A DNA stretch of 64,000 nucleotides from Chitinophaga lutea (GCF_003813775.1 NZ_RPDH01000002.1:1426001-1490000); one strand, 5' to 3'; positions 1 to 8,162 are shown, numbered from the stretch's first letter. The notes: a model not told the origin generated them from the sequence alone. Made by a program: numbers and translations.

Positions 1-2
1 TG

Positions 3-326
3 CTGAAGTGGAATCGTAAACAGGACAATAAAGAACCGGTCGACTTCCCCGAAACGGGTTATAAATGGAATGAACTAGGCAAACTTGCGCAGAAGTTTTA
101 TGCAGATTATAAAAAAGAAGACTTCCCTGCCCTTCTTAAAAAACTCAACGATACGGTTTCAGATATTTTATCATTGGTGCAGTCAAAGTCCAATCACGAA
201 TTATATGGAACGGCGTGGTACGACAAATGGACTTTGGGCAGGATGATACAGTTCAATACCGCTTCACCCTATACCAATGCAAGAGGAAGAATCCGTAAGT
301 GGAAAAAGGAAAAAAACATTCCGTAG
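3..326 (+). CDS. ClbS/DfsB-type four-helix-bundle protein (3' part)
   Basis: Open frame entering from the left edge and ending at TAG; 107 residues are visible and the N-terminus lies outside. The tail reads WYDKWTLGRMIQFNTASPY then NARGRIRKWKK, which I recognise as the C-terminal half of the ClbS/DfsB (DUF1706) family, relatives of DinB. ClbS itself protects colibactin producers by opening the toxin's cyclopropane; most family members have no known substrate, so a protective hydrolase role here is only inference. Codon use is more AT-rich than in the right-hand part of the window. Confidence 0.85.
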   Translation: MKWNRKQDNKEPVDFPETGYKWNELGKLAQKFYADYKKEDFPALLKKLNDTVSDILSLVQSKSNHELYGTAWYDKWTLGRMIQFNTASPYTNARGRIRKWKKEKNIP

Positions 327-491
327 GTGCGAACCGGTGAGAAGTGGGAATAAACAATTGATAACCAAATATATGAATAGCAATTCGGGAGCTAATTTGT
401 CCGTACTGGCCCTTCGCCACTACCCGGGCGACTTTTTACAGTACCCCCATTTTTTGAATCTCATCTATCTTTTTGCCCTGATCTGAAAAAT

Positions 492-508
492 CCTTACCTT
501 AGGTAAGG
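492..508. promoter_or_regulatory. 17-bp palindrome upstream of lipoprotein gene
   Basis: CCTTACCTTAGGTAAGG is a perfect inverted repeat (8-bp arms around one base), lying 84 bases upstream of the lipoprotein start and after the ClbS-like gene. It has no T-run, so it resembles a regulator-binding site more than an intrinsic terminator. Function unknown. Confidence 0.4.
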
Positions 509-518
509 TATTGAATAC

Positions 519-573
519 GTATCCCCTAAGCCTTTCCCATCGTCTCCTTTCTCATTACCCTATCTATTATTCA
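519..573. repeat. degenerate 11-bp-period CCC array
   Basis: Five consecutive 11-base units (starting 519, 530, 541, 552 and 563); the first four carry a C-rich block at the same phase: GTATCCCCTAA, GCCTTTCCCAT, CGTCTCCTTTC, TCATTACCCTA. The same period occurs in two clearer arrays at 1901 and 35455. It ends 20 bases before the lipoprotein start and so lies where its promoter should be. Confidence 0.45.
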
Positions 574-592
574 AAAATTAGAAACAATTTTT

Positions 593-1159
593 ATGAGAAA
601 GATTTATCTTTTCGCAGCGATCGCATTTTTGGCATCCTGCAATCCCCGCACCGACAAATCCAAAACAGAAGCGGAAAAGGCTCCCGACCCCGGTCAGGCA
701 AAACAGGAAAGCATGACATATCCTTTCACGCCGGATTATTCTGCTGATTTTGAAATCGGTGACACTAAAAATGCACAAACAATTCTCAATTTGTACCAAA
801 ACTGGGACAACAACACGCTCGACAATTCAAAGAGCTCTTTCGCAGAAACTGACACGATGTATTTTTCCGACGGCACCATGTTCGCCGGCAGCAGGGACAG
901 CCTTTTTGCTACTGCCAACAAGATCAGGGGACAAATGGGCACCGTCGTTGATTCCGTTCATGCCTGGGTACCGCTCCGGAGCAAGGATAAAAAGGAAGAT
1001 TGGGTGCTGATATGGACGCGGGAGATTTCAACGGACGCCAAGGGAAAAAAGACAGCCAAAGAGCTGCACGAACTATGGCGATTTGATAAAGATGGGAAAA
1101 TCAACCTGATGTACCAATACGAGCTGCAGCCCCCAAAAATGCCGTCGCCGAAAAAATAA
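593..1159 (+). CDS. small lipoprotein, SnoaL/NTF2-like
   Basis: 188 residues. The N-terminus is a lipoprotein signal with the lipobox LASC (Cys16), followed by a charged linker (about residues 20-40). The rest (about 50-185) looks like a SnoaL/NTF2-like fold: an N-terminal helix, a segment with DTMYFSDGTMFAG, and a terminal strand pattern ELHELWRFDKDGKINLMYQYE. Such proteins bind small ligands or are inactive pockets; nothing here identifies a substrate. It is probably anchored in the envelope. It stands alone, with a hairpin terminator 36 bases after the stop. The ATG was chosen because it gives the complete signal peptide. Confidence 0.75.
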   Translation: MRKIYLFAAIAFLASCNPRTDKSKTEAEKAPDPGQAKQESMTYPFTPDYSADFEIGDTKNAQTILNLYQNWDNNTLDNSKSSFAETDTMYFSDGTMFAGSRDSLFATANKIRGQMGTVVDSVHAWVPLRSKDKKEDWVLIWTREISTDAKGKKTAKELHELWRFDKDGKINLMYQYELQPPKMPSPKK

Positions 1160-1194
1160 CATTTTGGCTCGCAAAAAACCACGGTCTCAAAACG

Positions 1195-1222
1195 AACAGG
1201 TTCGCAAATCTGCGGACCTGTT
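1195..1222 (+). terminator. hairpin after lipoprotein gene
   Basis: 12-bp stem (AACAGGTTCGCA with TGCGGACCTGTT, one G-T pair) around the loop AATC, followed by a short T-rich tract. It is placed to terminate the lipoprotein transcript. Confidence 0.5.
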
Positions 1223-1890
1223 TACCTGTGTTCCTGCCGTGATTTTTCCCCCGCGATAATTAGGTCCCGCATGCAGGCAGCCATTCCCGGTATCAAAAAA
1301 GAGACCGGGCAGTCGCAGAAAGGAGACCGCTACGGTCGCAAAAATGCGACCTGAATACAAACATTTAAACAATTCGAGCTTAAAACATGGCGCACTCCCT
1401 ACGCACCAGGAGCATAAAATGATACCGGAGATACCCTCCGGCATGGACAAAACGGACACTTTTTTTCGTGAAAATGTGCTTTGCGGACGATCACGCGTCG
1501 CTTTTTTCCATCGCTGCCAGCCCAATGGCCGGAATCAGCGCAACGGTTTGCCGATCGGGAACAGGAAAGCCACCGCGGAAAAATGGATGCTCAACATTCA
1601 CAAACCGGCAGTAATGGCGCCACCGCGCGCCTCCACGGCGCCAAACAGCGCTTTTCAAGCCCCTATATGACCGCGTAGCGAATCCGGCAAACAACTGCCC
1701 CACACACCCGGTAGCCGGGCAAAAAAGGCCCCGTACGCCGCCGGAGGGGAACCCGGCAAACCACTCAAATGCGTTTGTATCGCTGCGGGAGTGCCGTTAC
1801 TTCACCGGCATGGACAAGGAAACGGCAAATGAGGATTGCCATTACCGGGAGGAGGCCGCAGCCATGTCTGACCGGGTCTGCCAGGGGTCT

Positions 1891-1959
1891 ACTCCCATGT
1901 TACTTAAGGGATACTTAGGGGATACTTAGGGGATACTTAAGGGATGGTAGCATGGGAGT
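1891..1959. repeat. four 11-bp tandem repeats inside an inverted repeat
   Basis: Four contiguous copies of TACTTARGGGA (1901-1944; copies 1 and 4 identical, copies 2 and 3 identical) are bracketed by a perfect 9-bp inverted repeat, ACTCCCATG (1891-1899) and CATGGGAGT (1951-1959). The copies are mirror-ordered (A-B-B-A). The period matches one helical turn. Confidence 0.85.
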
Positions 1960-2176
1960 GCGTGTTTTCCGTGTTTTTGCGTTTTAGGGAAATTTGGGGA
2001 CGGTATCGAATTTGACGGATGGAAGATTCTCAGTTCTATCGGGAGATTTCCGGGCGGGGGCTGTACATGGGGAGCTTCGGGGCAAGGGATCACTTCCCCG
2101 GCAACCGCGTACATCTCCCCTTGCCATCGTTCCGGCTCCACGGCCGCCGGTAACTCAAATGGCGCTGCGGCGGTAA

Positions 2177-2899
2177 TTACCTGTTCATCATCCTTTTTGT
2201 CACGAATTCTGAAAAAAAGAAATCTCTATAAATACTACCGATCGGGATCTCGTTCGTACCCATGTACACCGTGTTATTATCCACAGAATCGATATGCTTG
2301 ACATTGATCACATAGGACTTGCTCACTCTCACAAACATATCTTTTGGCAATTGCTCGTAAATAGTTTTGATATTCATCGCCGTAATCACCTTCTGATTTT
2401 CGCTGTGCATCACGACATAATCCTTTAAACCCTGGATAAAAAGCAGGTTATTGAAATAGACTTTAAAAATTCTCCGGTCTGCCTTCACAAAGAAAAAATC
2501 GTCCGCTACCTGCTCGATATTGTTATTGGCGTAATCCGCCTTGAATAACTTGGCGTAAGTGTGGGCTTTTTCAACCGCCTTTTGAAAACGCTCCAGCTTT
2601 ACGGGTTTTATCAGGTAGTCGATCGCATCTACTTCATAGCTGTCGGTTGCAAATTCAGCATAGGCGGTTGTAAAAATCACAAATGTCTCTTTCGGAATGG
2701 TTCGGGCAAAATCAATTCCGTTAATTCCCGGCATTTGTATGTCAAGAAAGATTAATTCCACCGTATTGCTTGCTATAAATTTTGCCGCCGTTTCGGGACT
2801 GTTGAACGAGCCGGTTAAATCCAAATTATCTGTTTGATTGATCAACATCTCTATGGCTTCTCTTGCCAATGGTTCATCGTCTATAATAATACAGTTCAT
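2177..2899 (-). CDS. LytTR-family response regulator
   Basis: 240 residues. The receiver domain (about 1-120) has the acidic pair in IIIDDEP, the phosphoacceptor in LIFLDIQMPG and the conserved Lys in YLIKPV. The LytTR DNA-binding domain (about 140-238) contains FFFVKADRR, the block around KDYVVMHS and the C-terminal VSKSYVINVKHID. The start was set at MNCIIIDDEP rather than 17 codons upstream because receivers begin there; it lies 16 bases after the preceding stop. It is the cytoplasmic output of the kinase at 3302-4309. Direct repeats at 4359-4391 are a plausible target. Confidence 0.93.
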   Translation of the reverse strand: MNCIIIDDEPLAREAIEMLINQTDNLDLTGSFNSPETAAKFIASNTVELIFLDIQMPGINGIDFARTIPKETFVIFTTAYAEFATDSYEVDAIDYLIKPVKLERFQKAVEKAHTYAKLFKADYANNNIEQVADDFFFVKADRRIFKVYFNNLLFIQGLKDYVVMHSENQKVITAMNIKTIYEQLPKDMFVRVSKSYVINVKHIDSVDNNTVYMGTNEIPIGSIYRDFFFSEFVTKRMMNR

Positions 2900-2915
2900 A
2901 ATTCCATACGCTTTA

Positions 2916-3305
2916 CTATATGATGAAATAATCGTCTGCCATATTTGCACTTCCCATCTTTACAACGCGGGAATAAGTTCTTGCCATATCAACTCCCTTT
3001 TGAAACCGAACTGATATTGAACCAATAGCAGCAACAGGTTGATGTGTGCTGATGGCAGTTGAAGAAAATCCGGAAATAAAAATAACGAATGTTCCGGATG
3101 GGATGGCCTTGATAAACCTGTAACCCTTTGTTTCATCCGCCTGAATATCGAAGAACACCAAATCCACCGTGTTTTTGGACATAAATACGGAAGCCTCCCC
3201 TGTATTGTCAAACGACGCCACCAATGTCAGGCCGTCCGTTTGGCCGATTAACATGCTGATGACGTTTCCCGCTGCCGGTTCTCCATTTATCACAATGCAG
3301 GTCAC
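2916..3305 (-). CDS. degenerate stand-alone receiver domain
   Basis: 129 residues from a GTG start whose GTGA overlaps the kinase stop (a GTG eight codons earlier is also possible). It aligns end to end with the receiver of the next gene: CIVINGEP against CIIIDDEP, NTVDLVFFDIQ against NTVELIFLDIQ, then FVIF, and it ends ADDYFII exactly where the LytTR domain of the neighbour would begin. The acidic pair is replaced by N-G and the KP signature is gone (SISVRFQ), although the acceptor Asp survives. Most simply this is a tandem duplicate that lost its output domain and is decaying, or has become a non-phosphorylated partner. Confidence 0.7.
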   Translation of the reverse strand: MTCIVINGEPAAGNVISMLIGQTDGLTLVASFDNTGEASVFMSKNTVDLVFFDIQADETKGYRFIKAIPSGTFVIFISGFSSTAISTHQPVAAIGSISVRFQKGVDMARTYSRVVKMGSANMADDYFII

Positions 3306-4309
3306 AGCTGTATGGTTAAGGTCACACAATACCTTTCCGGGTCGTCTTCGATATGTAGAACATGTGTTGCCGGGAACAAAAGTTCCAGCCTTCGTTTGAC
3401 ATTTGTCAGCCCCAATCCGCCTGTATTGTTAACGGCTTTAAGCATCGGTTTGGAGTTGATGCATTTAAAAAAAAGTTCACCGTTTCTGACATCGAAATAC
3501 AGGTTTACATAAGACGAGTTTGTTGCATCATTATTGTGCTTCACGGCATTTTCCACAAACGGAATGAACAGCAAAGGAGGAATCTGTACGCCGCTCAAAT
3601 CTCCCTCTTTTGAAACCAGGAAATCAAAACTATCCCGCCTTACTTTTTCCAGGTTCAAAAAATCTTCCAGGAAATGAATGTCCGAAGTCAACAACACCTT
3701 ATCTCTTGCGCTGTCATAGAGCTGGTAGCGAAGTAAATCGCTCAGCTTCATTAAAACCTGCGAGGCTTTCCCGGGGTCTTTCTTCGTTAGAACATTGGCA
3801 TTGTTCAGCATATTAAACAAAAAATGCGGGTTGATCTGGTTTTTCAATTGTTCCAATTCCGCATAAGCTTTCGACTGTTTCAGCTCATAGATCAATTGCC
3901 TATCCATCATTCCCTTCTGAAACAGTTTTATCGACGATGAAGCCGCTACCAGCACCAGGGTCAGGAAGGAAAAAAGCGGGATATTCAGCCCGTTTTCTTT
4001 GTTAAAAGGATTGACAAACCAACCACAAATAGCTACTACAACAAGGATACCGGCCACAGACAGGCAGTATTCAAGGTTCTTGTTCCTGAACAAAAACCTT
4101 GGCACCAGCACGTACATATTCAAATAGAACAATATAAGAAAATACAAAAATACTGCTACCGGGTGATCAATTACGGAAGCACTGTTGTACAGCACGGCGC
4201 CTATGAAAAAAATGAGCAGCAGATGCCGGAGTATCCTGCGGTCAGGTGAAATCAGGAAACGAAAAAGCGCGTTTTCGCTAATAGCCTGTTGATGGGTAAA
4301 ATCATTCAT
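3302..4309 (-). CDS. LytS/YehU-type sensor histidine kinase
   Basis: 335 residues. Four predicted membrane segments occupy about residues 25-130, then a short helical linker, then the His_kinase domain with the phosphoacceptor in NQINPHFLFNMLNN and an ATPase domain with the N-box FVENAVKHN and a GGLGLTNVKRRL glycine motif. It is an inner-membrane sensor with almost no periplasmic loop, so it may sense within the membrane or through a partner. It is the first gene of a three-gene operon with the receiver remnant and the LytTR regulator, and diverges from the TonB receptor. Confidence 0.93.
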   Translation of the reverse strand: MNDFTHQQAISENALFRFLISPDRRILRHLLLIFFIGAVLYNSASVIDHPVAVFLYFLILFYLNMYVLVPRFLFRNKNLEYCLSVAGILVVVAICGWFVNPFNKENGLNIPLFSFLTLVLVAASSSIKLFQKGMMDRQLIYELKQSKAYAELEQLKNQINPHFLFNMLNNANVLTKKDPGKASQVLMKLSDLLRYQLYDSARDKVLLTSDIHFLEDFLNLEKVRRDSFDFLVSKEGDLSGVQIPPLLFIPFVENAVKHNNDATNSSYVNLYFDVRNGELFFKCINSKPMLKAVNNTGGLGLTNVKRRLELLFPATHVLHIEDDPERYCVTLTIQL

Positions 4310-4327
4310 TTATAAAATTGTGTAGAA

Positions 4328-4335
4328 CAAACTTA
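4328..4335 (-). promoter_or_regulatory. -7 element of the kinase operon
   Basis: Minus-strand TAAGTTTG matches the Bacteroidota -7 consensus TAnnTTTG and lies 19 bases ahead of the kinase ATG. There is no TTTG at the -33 position; the direct repeats at 4359-4391 sit there instead, as expected for an activated promoter. Confidence 0.5.
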
Positions 4336-4358
4336 ACATTTAAAGCGATGGTCTGCAC

Positions 4359-4399
4359 TGCTTTTTATACGAAAGTGCGTGCTTTTTATACAAAAGCAC
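4359..4399. promoter_or_regulatory. direct repeat, candidate LytTR operator
   Basis: TGCTTTTTATAC occurs at 4359-4370 and again at 4380-4391, exactly 21 bases apart (two helical turns). LytTR proteins characteristically bind direct repeats at 21-22-base spacing. The second copy also forms a palindrome, GTGCTTTT-TATAC-AAAAGCAC (4379-4399). The site lies between the kinase and TonB-receptor genes. Confidence 0.5.
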
Positions 4400-4513
4400 G
4401 AAGCATTGTAAAAACGCATCAAACAGGCAATATATTTTGTAGCGCCCCGGCGCACTTTGCTATAAAAGATACCGCGTTTGGTATAATAAAAAAAAGGCGT
4501 TTATCCAAAGGAA

Positions 4514-4521
4514 TAGATTTG
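4514..4521 (+). promoter_or_regulatory. -7 element of the TonB receptor
   Basis: TAGATTTG matches TAnnTTTG and lies 37 bases before the receptor ATG. No TTTG is seen at the right spacing upstream. Confidence 0.4.
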
Positions 4522-4558
4522 TATCCAAATTGAAATTATTCACCCGATTTTTCAAAAG

Positions 4559-6931
4559 ATGAGATACAGGATCATTCATACACTGCTGTTTATAACCATT
4601 TCCTTCGGGGCCTATTCACAGCAGAAAGTCACCTTAAGTGGAACAATCACCATAAAAACAAGTACCGAAACAATAAACGGCGCAAGCATTTTCATCCCGG
4701 AAGCAAAAGTTTCAACAATTACCAATGCGTATGGTTTTTATTCCATCACCCTGCCCAAAGGAGACTATACCATCGTCATCAGCTGTATAGGATTCGACAA
4801 TATCAGGGAACATATCTCTCTGACGGAAAACACCAGGAAAGATTTTTCGATGCTTGAAAAAAGTAAAACGTTAGACGAGGTAGTGATCAAATATAATAAT
4901 TCAGCCAGCAACATCCAGAAACCGGAAATGAGTGTGAACAAACTCTCCATCGCCACCATCAAAAAGATGCCGGCCGTTATGGGCGAGGTAGACATTCTGA
5001 AAGCTATCCTGCAACTTCCGGGCGTTTCCAATGCACAGGAAGGATCAACCGGTTTTAACGTCAGAGGAGGTTCGGTCGACGGCAATCTGATATTGCTGGA
5101 TGAAGCCGTTGTTTACAATACGTCACACCTGTTCGGCTTTTTCTCCGTTTTTAATGCGGACGTGATTAAAGATCTGAAATTATACAAAGGTGGCATACCC
5201 GCTAATTTCGGTGGGCGCACTTCATCTGTTCTGGATATTTATCAAAAAGAAGGGAACAACAAAGAATACCACATAACGGGTGGAATTGGGGCGGTTTCGA
5301 GCAGACTATTGGCAGAAGGCCCTATCGTAAAAGATAAAAGTTCATTCGTGGTTGCCGGCCGCGCTTCTTATGCTCATTTGTTCATGAAATTGGCAGACAA
5401 CGCCAACGCCGTTTCCTTTTATGATCTGAATGCCAAACTGAATTATAAAATCAATAACAACAACAGGCTTTTCCTTTCAGGATATTTCGGTATGGATAAA
5501 ATGGATTTCAGTAATTTTTTCAAAAACAATTATAGCAACTCATTCTTTAATCTTCGCTGGAATCATATCTTTTCCGATAAATTCTTTTCCAATGCATCGG
5601 TCATTTACAGCAAGTACGATTATGGCCTGAAGATAAAATTTGCTGGCCTTGATTGGGAATCGGACATCCGCAATTATAATCTGAAGTACAATTTCAACCA
5701 CCACCTGTCCGACAAGCTGGTTTTGAATTATGGCGTCAATTCCATCTATTACCAGTTCAACCCCGGCACCATAAAACCTATGGATGCCACATCGCCTGTC
5801 AATGCCAGCCAGATTGAAAAAAAATATGCCTGGGAAAATGCATTGTATATCAGCGCCGAGCAAAAACTCACGGATAAACTATCATTGAATTATGGACTGC
5901 GATATAGCCATTTCCAACGGTTGGGCGCGCAAAATGTAAACAATTATGCCAAAAATCAGGCGGTATCTTTTAACCCGGAGTTACAAATTTACGAGGAAGG
6001 AACGCCTGCCAGCATCACTCATTACAAAAAAAACGAAAAGATCATTGATTTTGGAAATCTGGAACCTCGCCTGGCAGTTTCTTACGCCATTAATGACGAC
6101 CAATCCATCAAGGCGAGTTATAACCGGATGAGTCAGTATATCCATTTAATCTCCAACACGGCTTCCGTCTCCCCGCTCGATATCTGGGCGCCGAGCGACC
6201 AATATTTGAAACCCGAAATTCTTGACCAGGTCGCATTGGGCTATTTCAGAAATTTCCGCAATGGAAAATACTCTTTGGAAACAGAGGCTTTTTACAAGAA
6301 AATTAAAAACAAGGCAGATTACATTGACGGCGCCGAATTGATTGCCCACAAGGCCATAGAACAGGTATTGCTCAACGGGGAAGCAAGGGCTTACGGACTG
6401 GAGGTGATGCTGAAGAAAAATACCGGAAAACTGACAGGCTGGCTTTCTTACACACTTTCCAAAGCAGAGCAGCGCACACCGGGAAGAACCGCGGAAGAAC
6501 CGGGCATTAACAACGGCGAATGGTATCGCGCCAATTACGATAAAACGCATAACCTTTCACTTACAGCCGCGTATCAACTGACAAAAAAATGGAGTTTTGG
6601 CGGCATTTTCACCTACCAAACAGGAAAGGCGGCAACTTATCCCATCGGCAAGTATCAGTACCAGGGGATTACGATTGCGAATTACGGAGAGCGAAACATC
6701 AATTCGCTTCCGGCCTATCATCACCTGGATGTATCGGCCACCTACATACCCAAACCCGACAGCAAAAAAAAGTGGAAAGGTGAATGGGTGTTCAGCATTT
6801 ACAATGTTTACAATAGAAGTAACGCCGCATCCATGATGTTCGAGCAAAACAGGGAAACAGGGTTGAGCGAAGCAAAGAAAGTATCGATTTTCGGTATCAT
6901 TCCCGGTGTGACTTACAATTTCAAATTTTAA
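4559..6931 (+). CDS. TonB-dependent outer-membrane receptor
   Basis: 790 residues. Signal peptide (1-20, ending AYSQ); carboxypeptidase-regulatory-like beta-sandwich (about 25-110, with GYYSITLP-like turns); plug domain (about 130-235, containing GFNVRGGSVDGNLILLDEAVVYN and the typical GGIPANFGGRTSSVLDI); 22-strand barrel to the C-terminus, which ends in the aromatic YNFKF. It imports or exports an unknown ligand across the outer membrane using TonB energy. It is not SusC-like (shorter, with no SusD beside it). Paired with the DUF4249 lipoprotein 16 bases downstream, and probably controlled by the divergent LytS/LytTR system. Confidence 0.92.
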   Translation: MRYRIIHTLLFITISFGAYSQQKVTLSGTITIKTSTETINGASIFIPEAKVSTITNAYGFYSITLPKGDYTIVISCIGFDNIREHISLTENTRKDFSMLEKSKTLDEVVIKYNNSASNIQKPEMSVNKLSIATIKKMPAVMGEVDILKAILQLPGVSNAQEGSTGFNVRGGSVDGNLILLDEAVVYNTSHLFGFFSVFNADVIKDLKLYKGGIPANFGGRTSSVLDIYQKEGNNKEYHITGGIGAVSSRLLAEGPIVKDKSSFVVAGRASYAHLFMKLADNANAVSFYDLNAKLNYKINNNNRLFLSGYFGMDKMDFSNFFKNNYSNSFFNLRWNHIFSDKFFSNASVIYSKYDYGLKIKFAGLDWESDIRNYNLKYNFNHHLSDKLVLNYGVNSIYYQFNPGTIKPMDATSPVNASQIEKKYAWENALYISAEQKLTDKLSLNYGLRYSHFQRLGAQNVNNYAKNQAVSFNPELQIYEEGTPASITHYKKNEKIIDFGNLEPRLAVSYAINDDQSIKASYNRMSQYIHLISNTASVSPLDIWAPSDQYLKPEILDQVALGYFRNFRNGKYSLETEAFYKKIKNKADYIDGAELIAHKAIEQVLLNGEARAYGLEVMLKKNTGKLTGWLSYTLSKAEQRTPGRTAEEPGINNGEWYRANYDKTHNLSLTAAYQLTKKWSFGGIFTYQTGKAATYPIGKYQYQGITIANYGERNINSLPAYHHLDVSATYIPKPDSKKKWKGEWVFSIYNVYNRSNAASMMFEQNRETGLSEAKKVSIFGIIPGVTYNFKF

Positions 6932-6947
6932 TTATAATAATGTAAAA

Positions 6948-7766
6948 ATGAGAAATAGACTTGAATACCTGTTTGCTGCATCCTGCTTTCTTCTGTCGTG
7001 CACAAAAGTAGTGGAAGTGGATCTGGAAACAGCAGAACCGAAACTGGTCATTGACGCATCGATTGATTGGGTAAAGGGTACGACAGGCAATGAACAGAAA
7101 GTCAAACTCTCCACCACAACAGGATATTACAGCAAGACATTCCCTACCGTTTCAGGAGCGGACATCGTTATAACAAATTCCGAAAATACTGTTTTCAGTT
7201 TTACAGAAAGTCCCGGTACGGGCGAATATATATGCTCCGGTTTCCATCCGGTCATCGGGGAAACTTATACATTAAAAGTAGTTTTAAACGGGGAGGTTTA
7301 TACCGCCACCGAAACCTGCATAGGTGTGCCGGATATTGAAGATAGTATTGTACAGAACAATAACGGAGGATTCGGAGGGGATGAAATGGAAATCGCATAC
7401 AGCTACCAGGATAATGGCAATGAAGAAAATCACTATCTGCACCGTATTCTATCTCCGGCATCAACGTTTCCGGACTATAAAGCCCAGGATGACGCGAACA
7501 GCCAGGGCAAACTCATGCAGGAATATTTTTCTGACGAAAAGCTGAAAACCGGAGACAGGATAAACATCAGGCTGTATGGAATTTCAAAGAGATACTATAA
7601 TTATTTCCGAAAATTATTAACCGCATCCGGAGCCGGTGCCGGCCCGTTTCAAACCACACCAGGTTCGGTGAGAGGAAATATCACCAATCAAACCCATTCC
7701 GCAAACTTCGCTTATGGATATTTCAGATTATCGGAAGTGGACGTAAAGGATTATACGATCCGGTAA
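6948..7766 (+). CDS. DUF4249 lipoprotein
   Basis: 272 residues with a lipobox (FLLSC, Cys18), then beta-rich sequence: KLVIDASID, two Ig-like segments (GADIVITNSEN to GETYTLKV) and a C-terminal YGYFRLSEV. This matches DUF4249 proteins, which in Bacteroidota sit directly after TonB receptors. The probable role is a surface or periplasmic lipoprotein partner of that receptor; the molecular function is not established. The same transcript is likely, with 16 bases between the genes. Confidence 0.85.
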   Translation: MRNRLEYLFAASCFLLSCTKVVEVDLETAEPKLVIDASIDWVKGTTGNEQKVKLSTTTGYYSKTFPTVSGADIVITNSENTVFSFTESPGTGEYICSGFHPVIGETYTLKVVLNGEVYTATETCIGVPDIEDSIVQNNNGGFGGDEMEIAYSYQDNGNEENHYLHRILSPASTFPDYKAQDDANSQGKLMQEYFSDEKLKTGDRINIRLYGISKRYYNYFRKLLTASGAGAGPFQTTPGSVRGNITNQTHSANFAYGYFRLSEVDVKDYTIR

Positions 7767-7941
7767 TGGGATTCACAGTTAGCGCATGTATTTAGCCCCT
7801 CAATTAAACAGTATCGGAATAGGAACAACCTGATTTTTAGAACAAATGGGAACACTCCGGAAGCAATCAGGAAGTTAGCGCCATTATTCAACGGAGCTGT
7901 TATGCTTCCGGCGTAAAAGGAACGTGATCGCTCACTTGACT

Positions 7942-7975
7942 AAAAAAACAAGACCCGCGCTATGCGCAGGTCTTG
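7942..7975 (-). terminator. terminator of tRNA-Lys
   Basis: Minus-strand stem CAAGACC/GGTCTTG with an inner GC-rich CGC..GCG, followed by seven T residues. It lies 11 bases beyond the tRNA 3' end. Confidence 0.75.
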
Positions 7976-7986
7976 CAAATTTCCAG

Positions 7987-8059
7987 TGATCCCGCTGGGA
8001 CTCGAACCCAGGGCCCATACATTAAAAGTGTATTGCTCTACCAACTGAGCTACGGAATC
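7987..8059 (-). tRNA. tRNA-Lys (TTT)
   Basis: Folds as a cloverleaf by eye: acceptor GATTCCG with CGGGATC (one G-T pair), D-arm GCTC/GAGC with loop AGTTGGTA, anticodon stem ATACA/TGTAT with loop CTTTTAA (anticodon TTT), and T-arm CTGGG-TTCGAGT-CCCAG. The discriminator is A and CCA is not encoded. The 3' end faces the AT-rich left block. Confidence 0.95.
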
Positions 8060-8162
8060 AATCACCCGTTTTCGTTTGGGATTGCAAAGATATGTATTAA
8101 ATTATTTTTGCCAAATATTTCAACAAAGAAAATTGAAGCGATCAATAAAACCCTCTCCCACC

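Larger units (their letters stand above)
1160..2176. other. 1-kb gene-poor stretch
   Basis: No convincing gene: the open frames here have no recognisable motif and poor codon character. It holds the hairpin at 1195, a second perfect 7-bp hairpin at 1334-1351 (GGTCGCA, loop AAAA, TGCGACC), several scattered TCGCA/TGCGA motifs, a short gene-like but startless reading frame around 1760-1925, and the 11-bp array at 1891-1959. It may be decayed sequence, but no parent gene is recognisable. Confidence 0.5.

Noticed and set aside
1187..1525. 112-codon minus-strand frame
   Set aside because: No recognisable motif, poor codon character and crossed by terminator hairpins.
1760..1925. Startless plus-strand frame with protein-like text (YFTGMDKETANEDCHYREE)
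   Set aside because: Could be a gene remnant, but there is no start, no family and it runs into the 11-bp array.
1891..1959. Possible transposon end because of the flanking inverted repeat
   Set aside because: Only 69 bases in total, no target-site duplication visible and no transposase nearby.
4318..4533. 71-codon plus-strand frame between kinase and TonB receptor
   Set aside because: Overlaps the candidate operators and promoter elements; low complexity and no motif.
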